In this document: in pieces, positions 46,701-60,600 of the stretch
Position numbering within the stretch: position 1 is the stretch's first letter
Layout: each line of letters starts with the position of its first letter
Origin: Gigantopelta aegis
Lineage: Eukaryota > Mollusca > Gastropoda > Neomphalida > Peltospiridae
Reading direction: 5' to 3'
DNA: 64,000 nt
NCBI RefSeq assembly: GCF_016097555.1
Contig: NC_054706.1
Location: 47,431,070-47,495,069, forward strand
Made by a program: the position numbers and the translations under genes
Notes under the pieces: model-generated
Database searches by the model: none
What the model was told of the DNA's origin: nothing
The model's input: the letters and a program-made list of their open reading frames with translations, nothing else

Positions 46701-49700
46701 AGCTGTAACATTCCTTTTAAATACTGTAAAATAAAAATTAAATAAAAAAAGAAGATAATGGTAATTTTTTTTTAAAGCAAACCTTAGGTTACTTATATTA
46801 GTTACCGGTATAAATATTTCATTTAAAAAAAACCCAACATGTTAATATACATGTATGTGATTTTAAAGTATATTTTTGACATTTTTGTTTTATTATCATG
46901 GTAACCATATTATATAAAATGGTTATGAATCAAAACAACTGTGTATCTTATTTATTAGGCAATTAATTAATATTATTTTATTATTTGTGGTATTCGGTTC
47001 AAAAACATAGTGATTTTTATTTGATGTGCTAAACGCGATACTATAACTTAAATTATATAACTAAATTTAATGAACTATCTCTTAGTGTAATGACCAAATT
47101 ACAAGTTATTTAATGGTCAACAGTCTGATATTGTTTTAGGTGTTTGCTTAAATCTTATTGTTTCTTTTCTTCACTGGCTTCTCGTTGTTTCGGGTTTTTT
47201 TTGTTATTGTTGTTTTTATTATTATTATTTAGGCTATCTATTTTTTTTTTATTTTTTTTTTTTTAATAAATATATGTATATCATTTTAAAATAGTTCCTA
47301 CCAACTACATAAATCACTCTTTAAAAAAACCCCACACACATCTGATTGGTAGTACATTCTATGATAATGAAGATAAAAAAAATCATTTTAATCAATGATG
47401 GGACAATTAATACTCATTACCATTAGCTTCTTCTTCTTTTTTTAATTATACCGTATTATCATTTGTTAGAAATGTACTTTTAAACCTTAGTATAGCCATC
47501 ACCAATATGACAAAACTAATCGACTGCTATCTGTACCAGTATATTTGCATTTTGTAGTTCTATTTTAAAATTCAGTTTATACCATGCCAGGCTTATACAC
47601 CAAATGTTTTAGTTCTATTCTGCCACCATAGCAATTTAGGTAATACTAAAAAGGTATATACATTTTGAACTTCTGTTTTAGAATTATTGAGCATTATTAA
47701 ATAATAATTCAAATGTTACTGTTCATTAAGACTGTATTTAAATATGAGAAATAACAGATTGGATAATAATATAGGGAAAGAAAAGGGCAGTAATGAATGA
47801 ATGATCTTGCTCATCCCGTATAATAATAATAATAATAATAAAATTTATAACTTTATTTACAGAAGGTAACTTGATTAGGACTAGTAAGAATATTTTCCCT
47901 GTATACAAGTCATATACATTTAAAACATGTTCTATTATTAAGAATACATACATTTCTGGTAGTTATTCTAATGGGAAGAATTTATAAAACATTCATGTAC
48001 TATTAGTTTTAATGTTTTCACAATAGGTTAGTTTACTCTGTTATGTACATATACATACATGTATTTATACCATTACTTTAAAGCAAATATGAAAAAAAAA
48101 AGATTTTTATTATTATTTGAATGTTTTAATGTACCATAAACGAGCATGGACATCATAAATAGTCAGACACAAGGTCAACAGAAGACTAGACAAGAACATA
48201 AAATATATGAAAACAAAACACCGAGAAATGTAGCACACTTGGCAATATACAAAAACAGAAAAAGAAACAAAATAAAACGAAAAACTAGCCGATGTTCGAA
48301 TCCATGCCGAAGATCCAAGTCACTCGATCAAGGAATGTAAAATCTTCACATGCGTGTGTCTCTTCAATGTCTGTTGACACAATGGTCGCACCATGCATAT
48401 TATCAACAAAGATGTAAGCTGCAAACACTGCCCCCAAGCAGATAGAGTCAGAACGCCACTGGGAAGCAAGCAGAGGGAAGGAGTGAGGCAGAATAACCGA
48501 TGAAAAACCAAAGAGGTCACTACAAGGTCAAAATCTACAAATTTCATTGGTTAGTCAAAAAAAAACAAAAAATTGAAATTTATATTATATGATCAAGATT
48601 ATGTTATTAGTGTGATCCAAAAATTAAAAAACAAAAAATAAATAATACAGTATTTCTTTTTTAGCTGAATTTTGAATCAAGCGTTAATGATTGTCTGACC
48701 TTGACCTTGACCTTGCTTTTCCTGTAATGCCGAAAGTCGATCTTCTGCGTCCCTACTGCTCTTTTCCGAGTGGTTATTCTGTTCACGGAGGGGAGTTGTC
48801 TGAAACTGACCGTCCCACATAGCTCGCACTTTGGTTAGATAGTCATTCCACGAGTCGTCCCCAAGAGACTGAAGAGCAAACACCGTGTTGTAGACATCAG
48901 AGTAGAAACTCTTCGACACTGGTGTGGAAGGAGTCGAGGACCTAGCAGAGATGTCCAAGTGGTTAATGTCTAGCGAGGTGTTAGTAGTAGCGATGCTATT
49001 CGAACGGTTATCGAGTCTAACGGACGATGCAAGCATTCGGTCACCTTCCGTCGACGAGACAGAAGCCCTGTCACAATTGCCAACAGTCGCAGTGGCACAG
49101 TCTTCCAAAGGGACCACAGGATCATCAGCCATAATCTTGCTCAGCTGCAAAAGAGTCTGAGAGTCGAGATCCATCTCTCCTGTGGAGATAGGAGCCATCT
49201 TTATGTCCTTTTCTTCGGGCAACAGCACCACTTTTGATTCGGGAGTGGAGGCTGTTTGATTGGTTAAAGCAGTTTTGTGAAATCTGGGATCGTTCTTGGA
49301 TGGCAGGGGCGCTGATCCACGAGATGTCAAGTGAAAGTCAAAATCTAATCCGTAAGAATGAAAAGTAGTGTTCAAGGAATGAGCATCACAAACAGACACC
49401 TGCTCCACATTATCAGAGAAAAATAATGAAGGGAAAAAAAAATCAAACAAAGTAAAAAGACTGCTGCTTATTGTACATTTTATAAATATTCCCACACAAA
49501 ATCATTACTCTATACTACAGGATTTATTTTTACTTACAGGAAAATAAAAGACATTATTGCAATTGTATTTAATTTTTAACTTTTTTATTGTATAAAATCA
49601 TCTTTAAAAAAACCTTAACATTATTTTGGAAGTAAAATACAAATATCCTCAAAATAACAAGTTCCTTAAAAGAAAGAAAGAAGATGTCTTTAATGACATA

Positions 49701-52700
49701 TCAGCAGATTTTTCATTAATGATTAATATTTGAAATCTTGTGACAACAGTGTCCTAACCTGAAGGCTATCTTTGATTTATTTAAACCAGAGACTCAATCT
49801 TGTGAAGTTAGTATGAGAATCTTTATTTAATGACACTGAAGCACATTCCTTTCTTTTCTTTTTTAAATCATTATTATTTTGATGTCTAACATTTATAAAT
49901 GCAGAACAGAATCAAAAGTTTGAAGGAGGCAACCTGCTGGTTATTATTTTATGAACAGCAAATATTATTTATAATATCTTTATTGTATGGTACATGTGCT
50001 TCATTTAATATATTTACACAAATTTTTTTATTTATCTGAAAGAAAGAAATGTTTTTTATTTAACACATTTTATTTTACGGTTATATGGCGTCAGACATAT
50101 GGTTAAGGACCACACATATTTTGATAGGAAACCCACTGTTGCCACTACATGGGCTACTCTTTCCGATTAGCAGCAAGGGATCTTTTATTTGTGCTTCTCA
50201 CAGGCAGGATAGCACAAACCATGACCTTTGTTGAACCAGTTATGGATCACTGGTCGGTGCAAGTGGTTTACACCTACCCACTGAGCCTTGCAGAGCACTC
50301 ACTCAGGGTTTGGAGTCGGTATCTTGATTAAAAATCCCATGCCTCGACTGGGATTCGAACCTAGTACCTACCAGCCTGTAGACCGATGGCTTAACCACGA
50401 CACCACCGAGGCCGGTCATTTAATATATTTACAATTTTTTTTTTATTTATCTGAAATGCCAATATCTGAGGTTCCACGGTTATTTCTAAAATTTTCTTTC
50501 ACCTGATAAAATAAAAAACAAGGAATCATTCTACACACAAAATTAATTAATTTGGAGGTATGTATAGGTTTGTTTGTTCTTGTTGTTTGGGTTGGATGTT
50601 TTTTTGTTTTTTTTATTTGTTAATTATACTAATTCATTAAAGCTGGTTAATATTTGTTTGATATTATATTGTACAGCAAGGACTAAAAATGGTAGATGAA
50701 AATGATGATGATGATTATGATAATGATGATGTGCAGGAGGATGATGAGGATTAAAATGATGATATGATGACGATTATGATGATGATTATGATGATAATGA
50801 CTAGCAGCTAGAAGCAGCAATATGACCCGAAACTTGGACCAGGTACACTGATTAAAAACAATTTTAAAAAAACACTACAATGTCCCTTAAACTATAGAAA
50901 TAATAAGTGCTGAAGCTATAATAAACATATGAACAAGCAAAATTATGATGTTTAAATTCATTAAACATTTCCTTCTTTTTTCAATTTGAACATGAAAAAT
51001 GCAATACTGGAAAAAAAAGAGTATAACTCTGCAATAAGAAGAATAAAACAAATTATGATTATGTTCTTGAAAACATGCAAATATTGTACTGGTTTCATAA
51101 ATATATTAGATTATAAAGGTAAATTATTTTAATCAATAAAATACAGCAACTGAAAGATGGATTGGATTAGTTATTATGATAAGCTGTGTTTATAAATGGC
51201 ACTGGCACAATGGTAAATAAAGCACATGTCAAACATGTAATATGTAAATTGTGCCTATAGGTAGCAGATATTCATTAAGAAAATTAAAGTATGACTGTTA
51301 TATTGATATATATATATATATATATATTCAGTCAAACCACTATATATTCTGACCTATGCATAATTATTAACGTAGATAAAAGATACAGATTAACTTTGAA
51401 ACAAAATATACCAGCCAGAATAGGTCTTTTTAACCTATTTTGTAAAAAAACAATTTAACTTCACATCCAAATATACATGTATATGCAAAATAACTTTGTT
51501 TTTAAAAGCGTTAAAAGCACTCTAAACAAAATGCATATAATATACATTAGATGATAATGCACATCAATCTGTTAAATTGTTTTAAAACCAGTATTAAAAA
51601 TATTAATAGAAAGAAAGACAACTGGCCATTTTGTTTGACTAAAAATACATTTATTAACTTAAGGTCTCACTAAACAGTTTTGACTTCTGGGTCAAACTTT
51701 ATGCATAATGGTTTACCACTGTTTGGAAATTTTCAGAAGTTTTCTAAACATTTACTGCTGATTACAAATGGGTAATACCTAAGATGATTTTATCAGACCA
51801 ATGTTTGGACATACAGAGTTATACAGTGAAGTACGTTCGAAATGAATTAACTTTTCCTTCCATGTATGTACTATGGTGAAAAAAAGAAAGAAATAAAACT
51901 TAATTAGATGGAACATAATTAATTTAATTTTTTTTTAGATAGAATATCACATTTTACATTAGCAGGGTATGATATTAAAATTTTATCAAGCATTATGAGA
52001 GTACTTCTAAAGCAATACATATCATATGTGGTCCAAAAAAGTGTTTTTAATCTCTAAGTTCAAGGGTCAACCATTGTCAAAAACAGGCAAATCCCCATAA
52101 AAGTCAAACTTGATTGGTAATTCTACATGATAAAACTATATCGTACACAACATTTTCACTCAATATCTCTCCCCCCCCCCTTTTTTTTCTCCAAAATAGC
52201 CAGACAGACAAAAACCTATAGTGTACTCCGGTTGAAGCAATAACTGGCCCAGAATAATAACAACAGTTTAGTGTTTTTACTGTATAGATGGGTATGTACT
52301 TAGCCCTATTCAATTAGCCCATAAGCATTAAGGGCATTATAATAATCAACTGGTGGGGTAGGGTGGAGTGGGAAGCTTTTACATGTTAAATTCATACCTT
52401 ATGCTAATGGGGAACCTGTTCTATTAGCAAGTTTAATGTTGTTGAATACTTTAATGGGGAACCTGTTCTATTAGCAAGTTTAATGTTGTTGAATACTTTA
52501 ATGGGGAACCTGTTCTATTAGCAAGTTTAATGTTGTTGAATACTTTAATGGGGAACCTGTTCTATTAGCAAGTTTAATGTTGTTGAATACTTTAATGGGG
52601 AACCTGTTCTATTAGCAACTTTAATGTTGTTGAATACTTTAATGGGGAACCTGTTCTATTAGCAACTTTAATGTTTTTGAATACTTTAATGGGGAACCTG

Positions 52701-54637
52701 TTCTATTAGCAAGTTTAATGTTGTTGAATACTTTAATGGGGAACCTGTTCTATTAGCAAGTTTAATGTTTTTGAATACTTTAATGGGGAACCTTTTCTAT
52801 TAGCAAGTTTAATGTTGTTGAATACTTTAATCAACATACATTTTAACTGAATCAAGTTTCAGTCATAACAACTAAGAACTGGAAAAGATATATGTATGTG
52901 CTTTATATATAACTTAAAAGAAAATCTTGTAATGGTCAGGGTTTTTTTAAAGACATGCACTGGTACACACAAGTACCTGGTCCCACAAAAGACTCATTAA
53001 CAAACTTTGCACCAAAAAGTCTTACCATCTTCAATGAGTACAACAATCCAAGACACATTAAAGATGGCCACCAGTTGACAAAACTTTTTTTATTTTCTGA
53101 ACTACAGTACCTGTGGTTTTAAGGCAACTGATAATATTAGATTTCATTGCCAATTACAAAATCAAGAAGCCATTTATATGTCAAGAAAACTGAAAGGAAA
53201 ATAAATGAAAACAAGCTCACCCATCTCCAAGATGTTGTCTTATTTCAACATACAGACATGATATAAAGTAAAAACTATAAATAGCCAATCAGAAGGCTAG
53301 TAAATGTTTTACTGTCAGGTGAAATAAAACTTACCTCCTGGAAAGAACCAATCAGCATGCATCACAACTGCCTCTATTATGGCACTAAGAGTCCCTGTAG
53401 TGAGCATATTGGGCCTGTAAGCAAAACACAAAAACATAAGAGGATAATAAAAATAGGAACAAATTACTAGCTACTATCAAGTTTATGCGTAACGATTTTT
53501 GACAAAAGAAAGTTATTTGATGAAGAATATAAACTTGAAAATAATGGATACAGAGTTCATTATTTTATTTATTACAGCTATTTTTGGATATTCTTAAAAT
53601 AATTTTTGGTTTCGATATGTATTACAGAAACTACACAATCCAAGTATTATTTTTTTGTATAGCTTCAAAAGTGAGTTTTGTTTACGTTCACAGGCAATTA
53701 AGTTTTTTTTAATTCTTGGAATACTGAACGAAGAAGAAGAAGAAATTTGAATGAAGAAGACATGTAAAAGCAAACTAGTTTTAAATTGTGTGATGTTATT
53801 TTGCATGCTGCAGGATATTCGTGACAAAGTTTACTTATGAATTATACATTATTAAGTATTGAATAAAATCCATATTACTTACGCACTTTCTCCTTTTGAC
53901 CAAAGGAGGTTCGGCCCTATCACAATGGCTACATTACTGGGTGTCATTTTGTTTACTTCACTTTTCTCACAAAGAAGTGACAAAAATTTCACCAAATACC
54001 TGAAAATTATACAAATTCTATAATATATGAAACTCATACAGAAAACATTGATAAAACAGAAAACATTACTAAAACAATAACCTGAACTTTGTAGCTCCTC
54101 CTCTCCCCAAGCCACCTCACCCCACATTCCATGAGATTCCATGCAATAATGTCTATGGCAAGCATGTTGATTTGAAGAAAATTCAGCGTTAAGAGTTTAC
54201 AAAAGAAACAACTTTTGATTATTTTAGTTAAAAAACGTTTGTTTTGTTTAACGACACCACTAAAGCACATTGATTTTATAATCATCTGCTACTGGATGTC
54301 AAACATTTGATAATTTTGACAAATAGTCTTAGAGAGGAAACCCACTACAATTTTTCATTAGTAGCAAAGGATCTTTTATATGCATTATCCTACAGATAGG
54401 ATTGCACATACCACGGCCTTTGATATACCAGTTGTAGTGCACTGGTTGTAATGAGAAATAATCCAATGGACCGACCAAAAAGGAATCGATTCCAGATTGA
54501 CCACACATCAAGCATGCACTTTACCACTGGGCTATGTCCCATCTTTGATTATTTGAGATTGAATATGAAAGTTATATATTTTCTTTAAAAATGTCAAAAA
54601 TGCTGATTAACATTTGGTTTATTAAAAAATAAATTAA

Positions 54638-54668
<31 letters not shown>

Positions 54669-57600
54669 CAGCCTTTCTATCATGGCCACAAACAACGAAC
54701 TTGAACTAAATGCAGGTAACATTCCACATCTAACATACCTACCATTTCAAAAGAAATTGCCTTTAATCAACAACTCACCTAAAATTGTCATAGTTTTGCT
54801 TTGGCAACTTTGAAATAACTGTCCAGAAAGCTTGCAACTGCTGATTTTGAGGCCTGAAAACCAAAAACAGAAAATATTTTTTAAGAAGTCATATTTTGAT
54901 GAATTGAAAACATGATTGTACATTGCAAAATTTATGCAAAGATTTCATATTCAAAGAGTTTATCAGTAGATTTTGTTGAATATCTAATCTTTTATAACAT
55001 ACCAAACTAGACCTGAAAATTCCACAGGTCCTTAGAAACAAAATGGATTATTTGTAATCAATGAAACATTAACTTTCCTTGTTCATAAATGTGTAAATAA
55101 TGGCTTTTCTATACTTTTTATAAAACTCTTTCATTACAGAACATACATTACGAACAAGTAAAACATTAATATAATAACTTTTCATTGTAATAACTGTAAT
55201 TCATATTTTATGGGTTTTTTGTATATCAGCATATTTCTTCGTAAAATATCTATTATCAAATACAAATTATGGCTGAATGTGAAGCCAGAACATACAACTG
55301 AGCAGCCTGCATGAACTCCGAATGAAGTTGGAAGGTAAGAAGAGGTTCAGGAAGTTCTCTCAGGTACTGTTTCAAGGCACCTGTAAACAAACCATTCTTG
55401 AATTAAAAATTAAAAAAAAAAAAAAAAAAAAAAAAATAATAATAATAATAATAATAATAAATTAAGGATTGTTTGAACAAAAAGCACACATAAGTTTGCG
55501 GATGAACATAAAACAAATAACACACAATACTTATAATTAAACTTGAAACATACTTATTAATAATAACATTAAAAGTTCATCTTTTATTTTTATTTTTTGT
55601 TTTTTTAAATTGTAATGAATGTAAGGAAAATTTAATAATAAACTAATGAAAATAAAACTTTTTTTTATTACAGTTGCAAATAAGTAAAAAATTTTTTTTA
55701 TATACATAAAGAACTGATGGGGACAAAATAAAATCCTCAAATTTGCAAAAATGTGATGAATTTTGTCATATATTAGTATCTATCATCATCTGTATCAGTA
55801 GATATATTACCACTAACATTTGTAAGCAAACCTAAATATTTATAATGCAAACTGACTGAACAGACATAATCAGTACTAAGGTGGTATCTGATGGTATCAG
55901 GCTAAACCTGTCAAAAATACAGTTTTAAAACACTGTATTGGACTTTTTAAATATAGTTATTGATTAAAAAAATTTTTAATCCTCTCACCTGCCACAACAT
56001 GGGGTTCTGTGCTAAACTCCATCATGTCTACAATGTTTGCATCAAAACAAGCCTGAAATAAAAGTTGTACATGTCTAAAACAAAAATCACTCATACGCAG
56101 GTGGTTTTTTTTATATATATCTATATTTTTTTTTTTGAACTGATAATCATTTTGGCGGTACATGCATACAGGGGTGGGGAAAAGTCCTTTTTCTATGGTC
56201 TGGGACCGATTCTCGATCTCGGACACCAAAATTATTTTTTTAAAACGTGTGTTTGCCGGTCCTACTTTTGTTATTCTTGTCGGTCCAAAGCACTTGTCCG
56301 TTTCTATTATTGGAACAAATTCCTATCCAGCCTTCCCAGACATCAGTATCTTGTGCATGATTAAAGATAATAATAAATAAATAAACAAATAAATAGTGGT
56401 CAATATGACTGGTGTTTCAGACGTCTGTGATTTTTAAGTCTGCCATAAGTCCAACCTACAGTAGTATCAATCCACTGCCACTAGGCTAGACATTTGTCAA
56501 TGCCGCTGAGCTGGTCACGATATTAAACAGATGTTAACAATAACACCAATTTGGTGAGAAAGCTACCAAGGTATTACACTCCAATTAAAACAAAGGACCC
56601 AGAGTTTGCAACTGGTTACAATCAACACCTGTCAACACCTGTGTACGGAGCTCTGTTGGGTCGAGTGTCCTAGTCCGAAGCAAGAGGCTTTTGTGAAATA
56701 CAAACTGCTTGAAATAGCATAAAATATACTGAAATAATCTATAAATGTATTTATTGTTCACTGTTCAATGTAGTGTATCCATTAATTATAAAGGACTTTA
56801 AAATTAAAAAAAGGTTTCCATCTTTTTTGTTAACAAGCAGAATAGCTACACCAGCAAACTCTAGAGTCAGTAGAGGTCAAATGTCATCCAATCAGCGACA
56901 CCGTTATTAATTGTTTTGTCCAAATGTGTGCTAGCTCAAACTGTCAAATGCTTCAATGGTGTCATCTTTTATTAATTTTCAGGACACAGTACTGAATACT
57001 CGTACTTTTTATACATATATGGGAGTTAAAATTCATAACTTTTATTTCTTTTTGTTTTATATTATTTATTCCATTATGTAAAATATATATATAAAAAAAA
57101 ATTCGCTGATGTGATCAAAAGGTTTTTTCTTTCATGTTTTGATGTTTATCGTTTCGCATTCTGCCACTATACTTTTTATAAATAATATTTTGCAAATATC
57201 ACCTTTTAAATGATTTTATAATTTGTATTTTTATTCCTTTCTTCCCCCCTTCCCCTCCGGTAGTGATGACATTATGTGGGACCGATTGACATTTTTATTT
57301 TTCCCCCACCCTTGCATGCATAACTTTTAATTGTTATGTATATTGTCTAACAAAACAAAAAGCACAATAAAACTGACTTCTCTGGAAGAGTTCTTAGTAC
57401 AATAATAACGTTTCTAAAGAGAATCATCAAAAATATTTACCTTTAATTTCTTGAGTTTCATTGCACCACCAGCTATTCTAAACAAACCCTGGAAGAAGGA
57501 TAACATTTTATCTATCAAATTAATGACAACATAAAAATATAAAGTCATAAAGGGGGATAACTATGTCTTATATCATTAAAAAAAAAAAAAATGACCACCC

Positions 57601-60600
57601 AAGAATCATCTTATGCACAGGCTTTCTGCCAAAAAATAATTTTACTTCATGTATTTTGACAATTTTTAAACATCAGTCTCTCACACTATTATTTTTAAAA
57701 ATTACAAAAATGTATTCATTAATTTCCAGGATTTTAGGGTACGTCATTTGACCCTTCGTACCATCTGGCAGAAACCCTGATGCAGTATATTCACTGGTTT
57801 TCCCCAGTTCCTCAATACTTAACATTCAAAATTATATTTGATATATGTTTTTCTGTCTGTGATGAAGTGCATATAAAAGAACCCTTGCTGCTAAACTAAA
57901 AGTATAATCCATGTAAGAATAAGAGAACACCATTATGTTGGTCAGTCTTCTAACTGTAATCTGTCAACTAATGAGGGAACCCACTGTATTAATTGGGTAG
58001 CACACTTATCTTTAACCCTTATCCCACCAAATTTTAGGACCTTTTTATTATTAAAGGAAATTAATTTCAATTAACTGAAGCTTTGCTAAGCTTACCGCAT
58101 AATAATAGTAACTCAAATCAGTTTTCTTGGCCATTCATCTATTGATAGGAGAATTCCTTGCTATCAACCAGATTGTATGTTCCTTAAACAGACTTAAATA
58201 AAGCTATCCCCCAACAACTACAAGAGTTATGACAACTATTGTCTTCACAGTTTGCAACTACTGTCTTCACAGTTTGCAACTACTGTCTTCACAGGCATGA
58301 TATAATAACTAAAATGACTCATTTTGCTGTTGTCATTGATGTAACTGAAAACGAATGGCTATGACAGAACTGTTTTGATGACAGGACAACAAAACATATT
58401 TATTGTGTCACCTCTTCTTCCATGGCAGTCTCCAGCAGAGTTCTTATACAGGCCTCAAGCACCACAGCAATGTCTCGTCCCGTCACACGCAGGTGTTCTG
58501 TTAACGACATCCCATACACCGGCTTTGTCGGACAGTTATCTGCAAATAATGTGTGTGTAGTTATAGAAACTAATACAATATACATGTTTCAATGTAAAAC
58601 AAATACTTTAAAAAAAAAAATAATAAAAAAATAAATAATAATAATCATGACATAAATAATATAAAAAAAATAAAAAAAAAAATATTAAGTGTGAGTGCAT
58701 GTTAGGGTATCCATCTAGGAACACTTAGTGCTGCAGACATACCAATGCTGCACCATGTTATTTCAAGGAAAAAAACCCCCCATTTGTTTAACATAACCAG
58801 CACATTATAAACTATGGCTATTTGGTGTCGAACATAAGGTTGCTTCAACACTTGGTCCAGAGTATAGGAGAGCAATTCTGCAGCAGCCACATAGCTCTTT
58901 TATATGGGCTTTCCCATAGAAAGGACAGGATATGCCATGATCTTTGAAAGACCAATGATGGGTCACTAATTTGATTGGAGATAGGGGGGTGAAGGGAGGG
59001 AAAAAAAGTGACAACTAGTACATCCATTAAAAATGAAAGGCTAATTAACGATAGTTATCCCTAGTTAAGATCAGCCTTATGTTTCTTAATGCAAGTGCAA
59101 CGAAACGTTCGTGGCAGGCATTTTCTTGGTCTATGCAATGGCATTTTAATATGCAAACATTTTCCAAAATTGCTGACCAAACCAACAAAAATGCTTGACT
59201 TTGTATTAATGTCAGACAGTCCACTGACAGTACAAATAAGATCTTGAAATGATTAGTACCTTTCAAAAACAAAAATGCATCCTTTTAATATTTAATGCAA
59301 GAAATAAAACAAGTTTAATTCATAGACTGTTTTCATTAAACGGTTATCAAGGTAACATAACAGGGGAAATGTTATCAACAAAACATTTAAAAATAGTCTA
59401 TATGACTTTTTTTTTTAAAATCCCAGTGATATATACGCATTTTAATTTTTTCAGAGGACAACTAATTAGTTCCTGAGTGGGTATACTAAGCATTTTTAAC
59501 AGTTTTGTGTGACAGTCCATTTCTTAACGCTAACGACAAAATATTTTGCGTTAATAAATGTAAGGCAGTACTTCCAAACACTTGCAATGACGACAATTTA
59601 ATACATTGAGATTATTATATGAGCTTGTGTGTTGTACTGATGTTATAAAACGAGTGTCAGGATGTTTGTATTGCCAGAGCAAGAGCAAGGGTAATACATG
59701 AATCCTGACACAAGTTTCATAAAATCAGTACGACTCGCACACGAGTGTAATAATTTCTTTATTATCCATATTATTATTGGGTTTTTTTTTATGAATAACA
59801 AGACCCAACTCAAAATGTTTCGGTCACAACTAGATGGAGACGACAAAATGACGTCATAGTCTGAGCTAGGACTGGAGAAGCAACATCATGTTATGACGTC
59901 GCTTCCCAAAATTACGTCATCACACTTGTTATTACATATGTGCTTCATATGATTGTTATTAACTTGGTTATGTTGAACTATATAGATAATAAATAGTATT
60001 CAGCTATAGTGGAGGTGGGATGTAGCTCAGTGCATATGTTAGACACCACACAGTTTACAATGTGCCAAGGTGTTAAAACAAATATACCTTTCATTTCAGT
60101 GTCAGGGTCAGTGACAGCTATCTTACCTATAAGTGTACGCAACAGGGGGGGGCAGGGCAGTTCCAAAACCTTAAAATTCTGGTAAAAATGATAGATATTC
60201 GGACAAAATGTGTTAACCTGAGACTTTTTTTCACCATGTATTTCCATCATTGTACCCTCAAAATTAGTTGTAATCTATGTAAAAATGCCTAGTGAGCCCC
60301 CTTACAAAAATGGGAAGCCCGTACGCCTGTAATCTTACCTATTGCTGCTTTCATTTTCGGTATCACAGTTTTGATGGCTTCCAAAGCCTTCTTGTGGTAG
60401 GCTTCCTGCGCCTCCAATAACTGAAACACAACAGAAGCAATTTCAGTAAAAACCTCATCCTTGATATTTACAGTAACAAATGAATAGTGGATAGAATACG
60501 ACAACTGAATCTTATATCAACTGGATTTTAAGCTCATCCCAGGGTGTGTGCAGGGGCAAGTTTTCAGGGATGGAATTGTAACTGCTCAAAACAAATTTAA

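Larger units (their letters stand above)
39437..48711 (-). other. RhoGAP intron (about 9.3 kb) between the two DFDF exons
   Basis: Contains TA repeats, SINEs and the Tigger element. No further coding exon that I recognise. The right boundary depends on which of the three tandem donors is used. Confidence 0.6.
49345..53334 (-). other. RhoGAP intron (about 4 kb)
   Basis: Contains SINEs, (GAT)n near 50700-50800, a TA repeat near 51307 and the 47 bp satellite. 52000-52220 carries 'caagggtcaacc...gccagacagaca' repeat wording. Confidence 0.6.

Noticed and set aside
48130..48560. Possible gag/ORF1 zinc knuckles.
   Set aside because: Kept only as a low-confidence feature: the motif needs frame changes, and no adjoining reverse transcriptase is visible.
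49345..49495. N-terminal extension of the 272-codon open frame (MGIFIKCTISSSLFTLFDFF...).
   Set aside because: It is T-rich intron sequence that stays open by chance; the family junction places the exon start at 49344.
51815..51870. A 56 nt candidate exon on the minus strand (acceptor TTTTTTTCACCATAG, donor GTATGT) that would link the FFPG exon to the open frame ending at 49404.
   Set aside because: It fits by phase, but placing the next acceptor at 49345-49346 joins FFPG directly to DFDF, which matches the family and needs no extra exon.
53026..53096. A 71 nt candidate exon with donor GTAAGA and fitting phase.
   Set aside because: The acceptor is poor, the peptide (VNWWPSLMCLGLL) does not suit this disordered region, and it is not needed.
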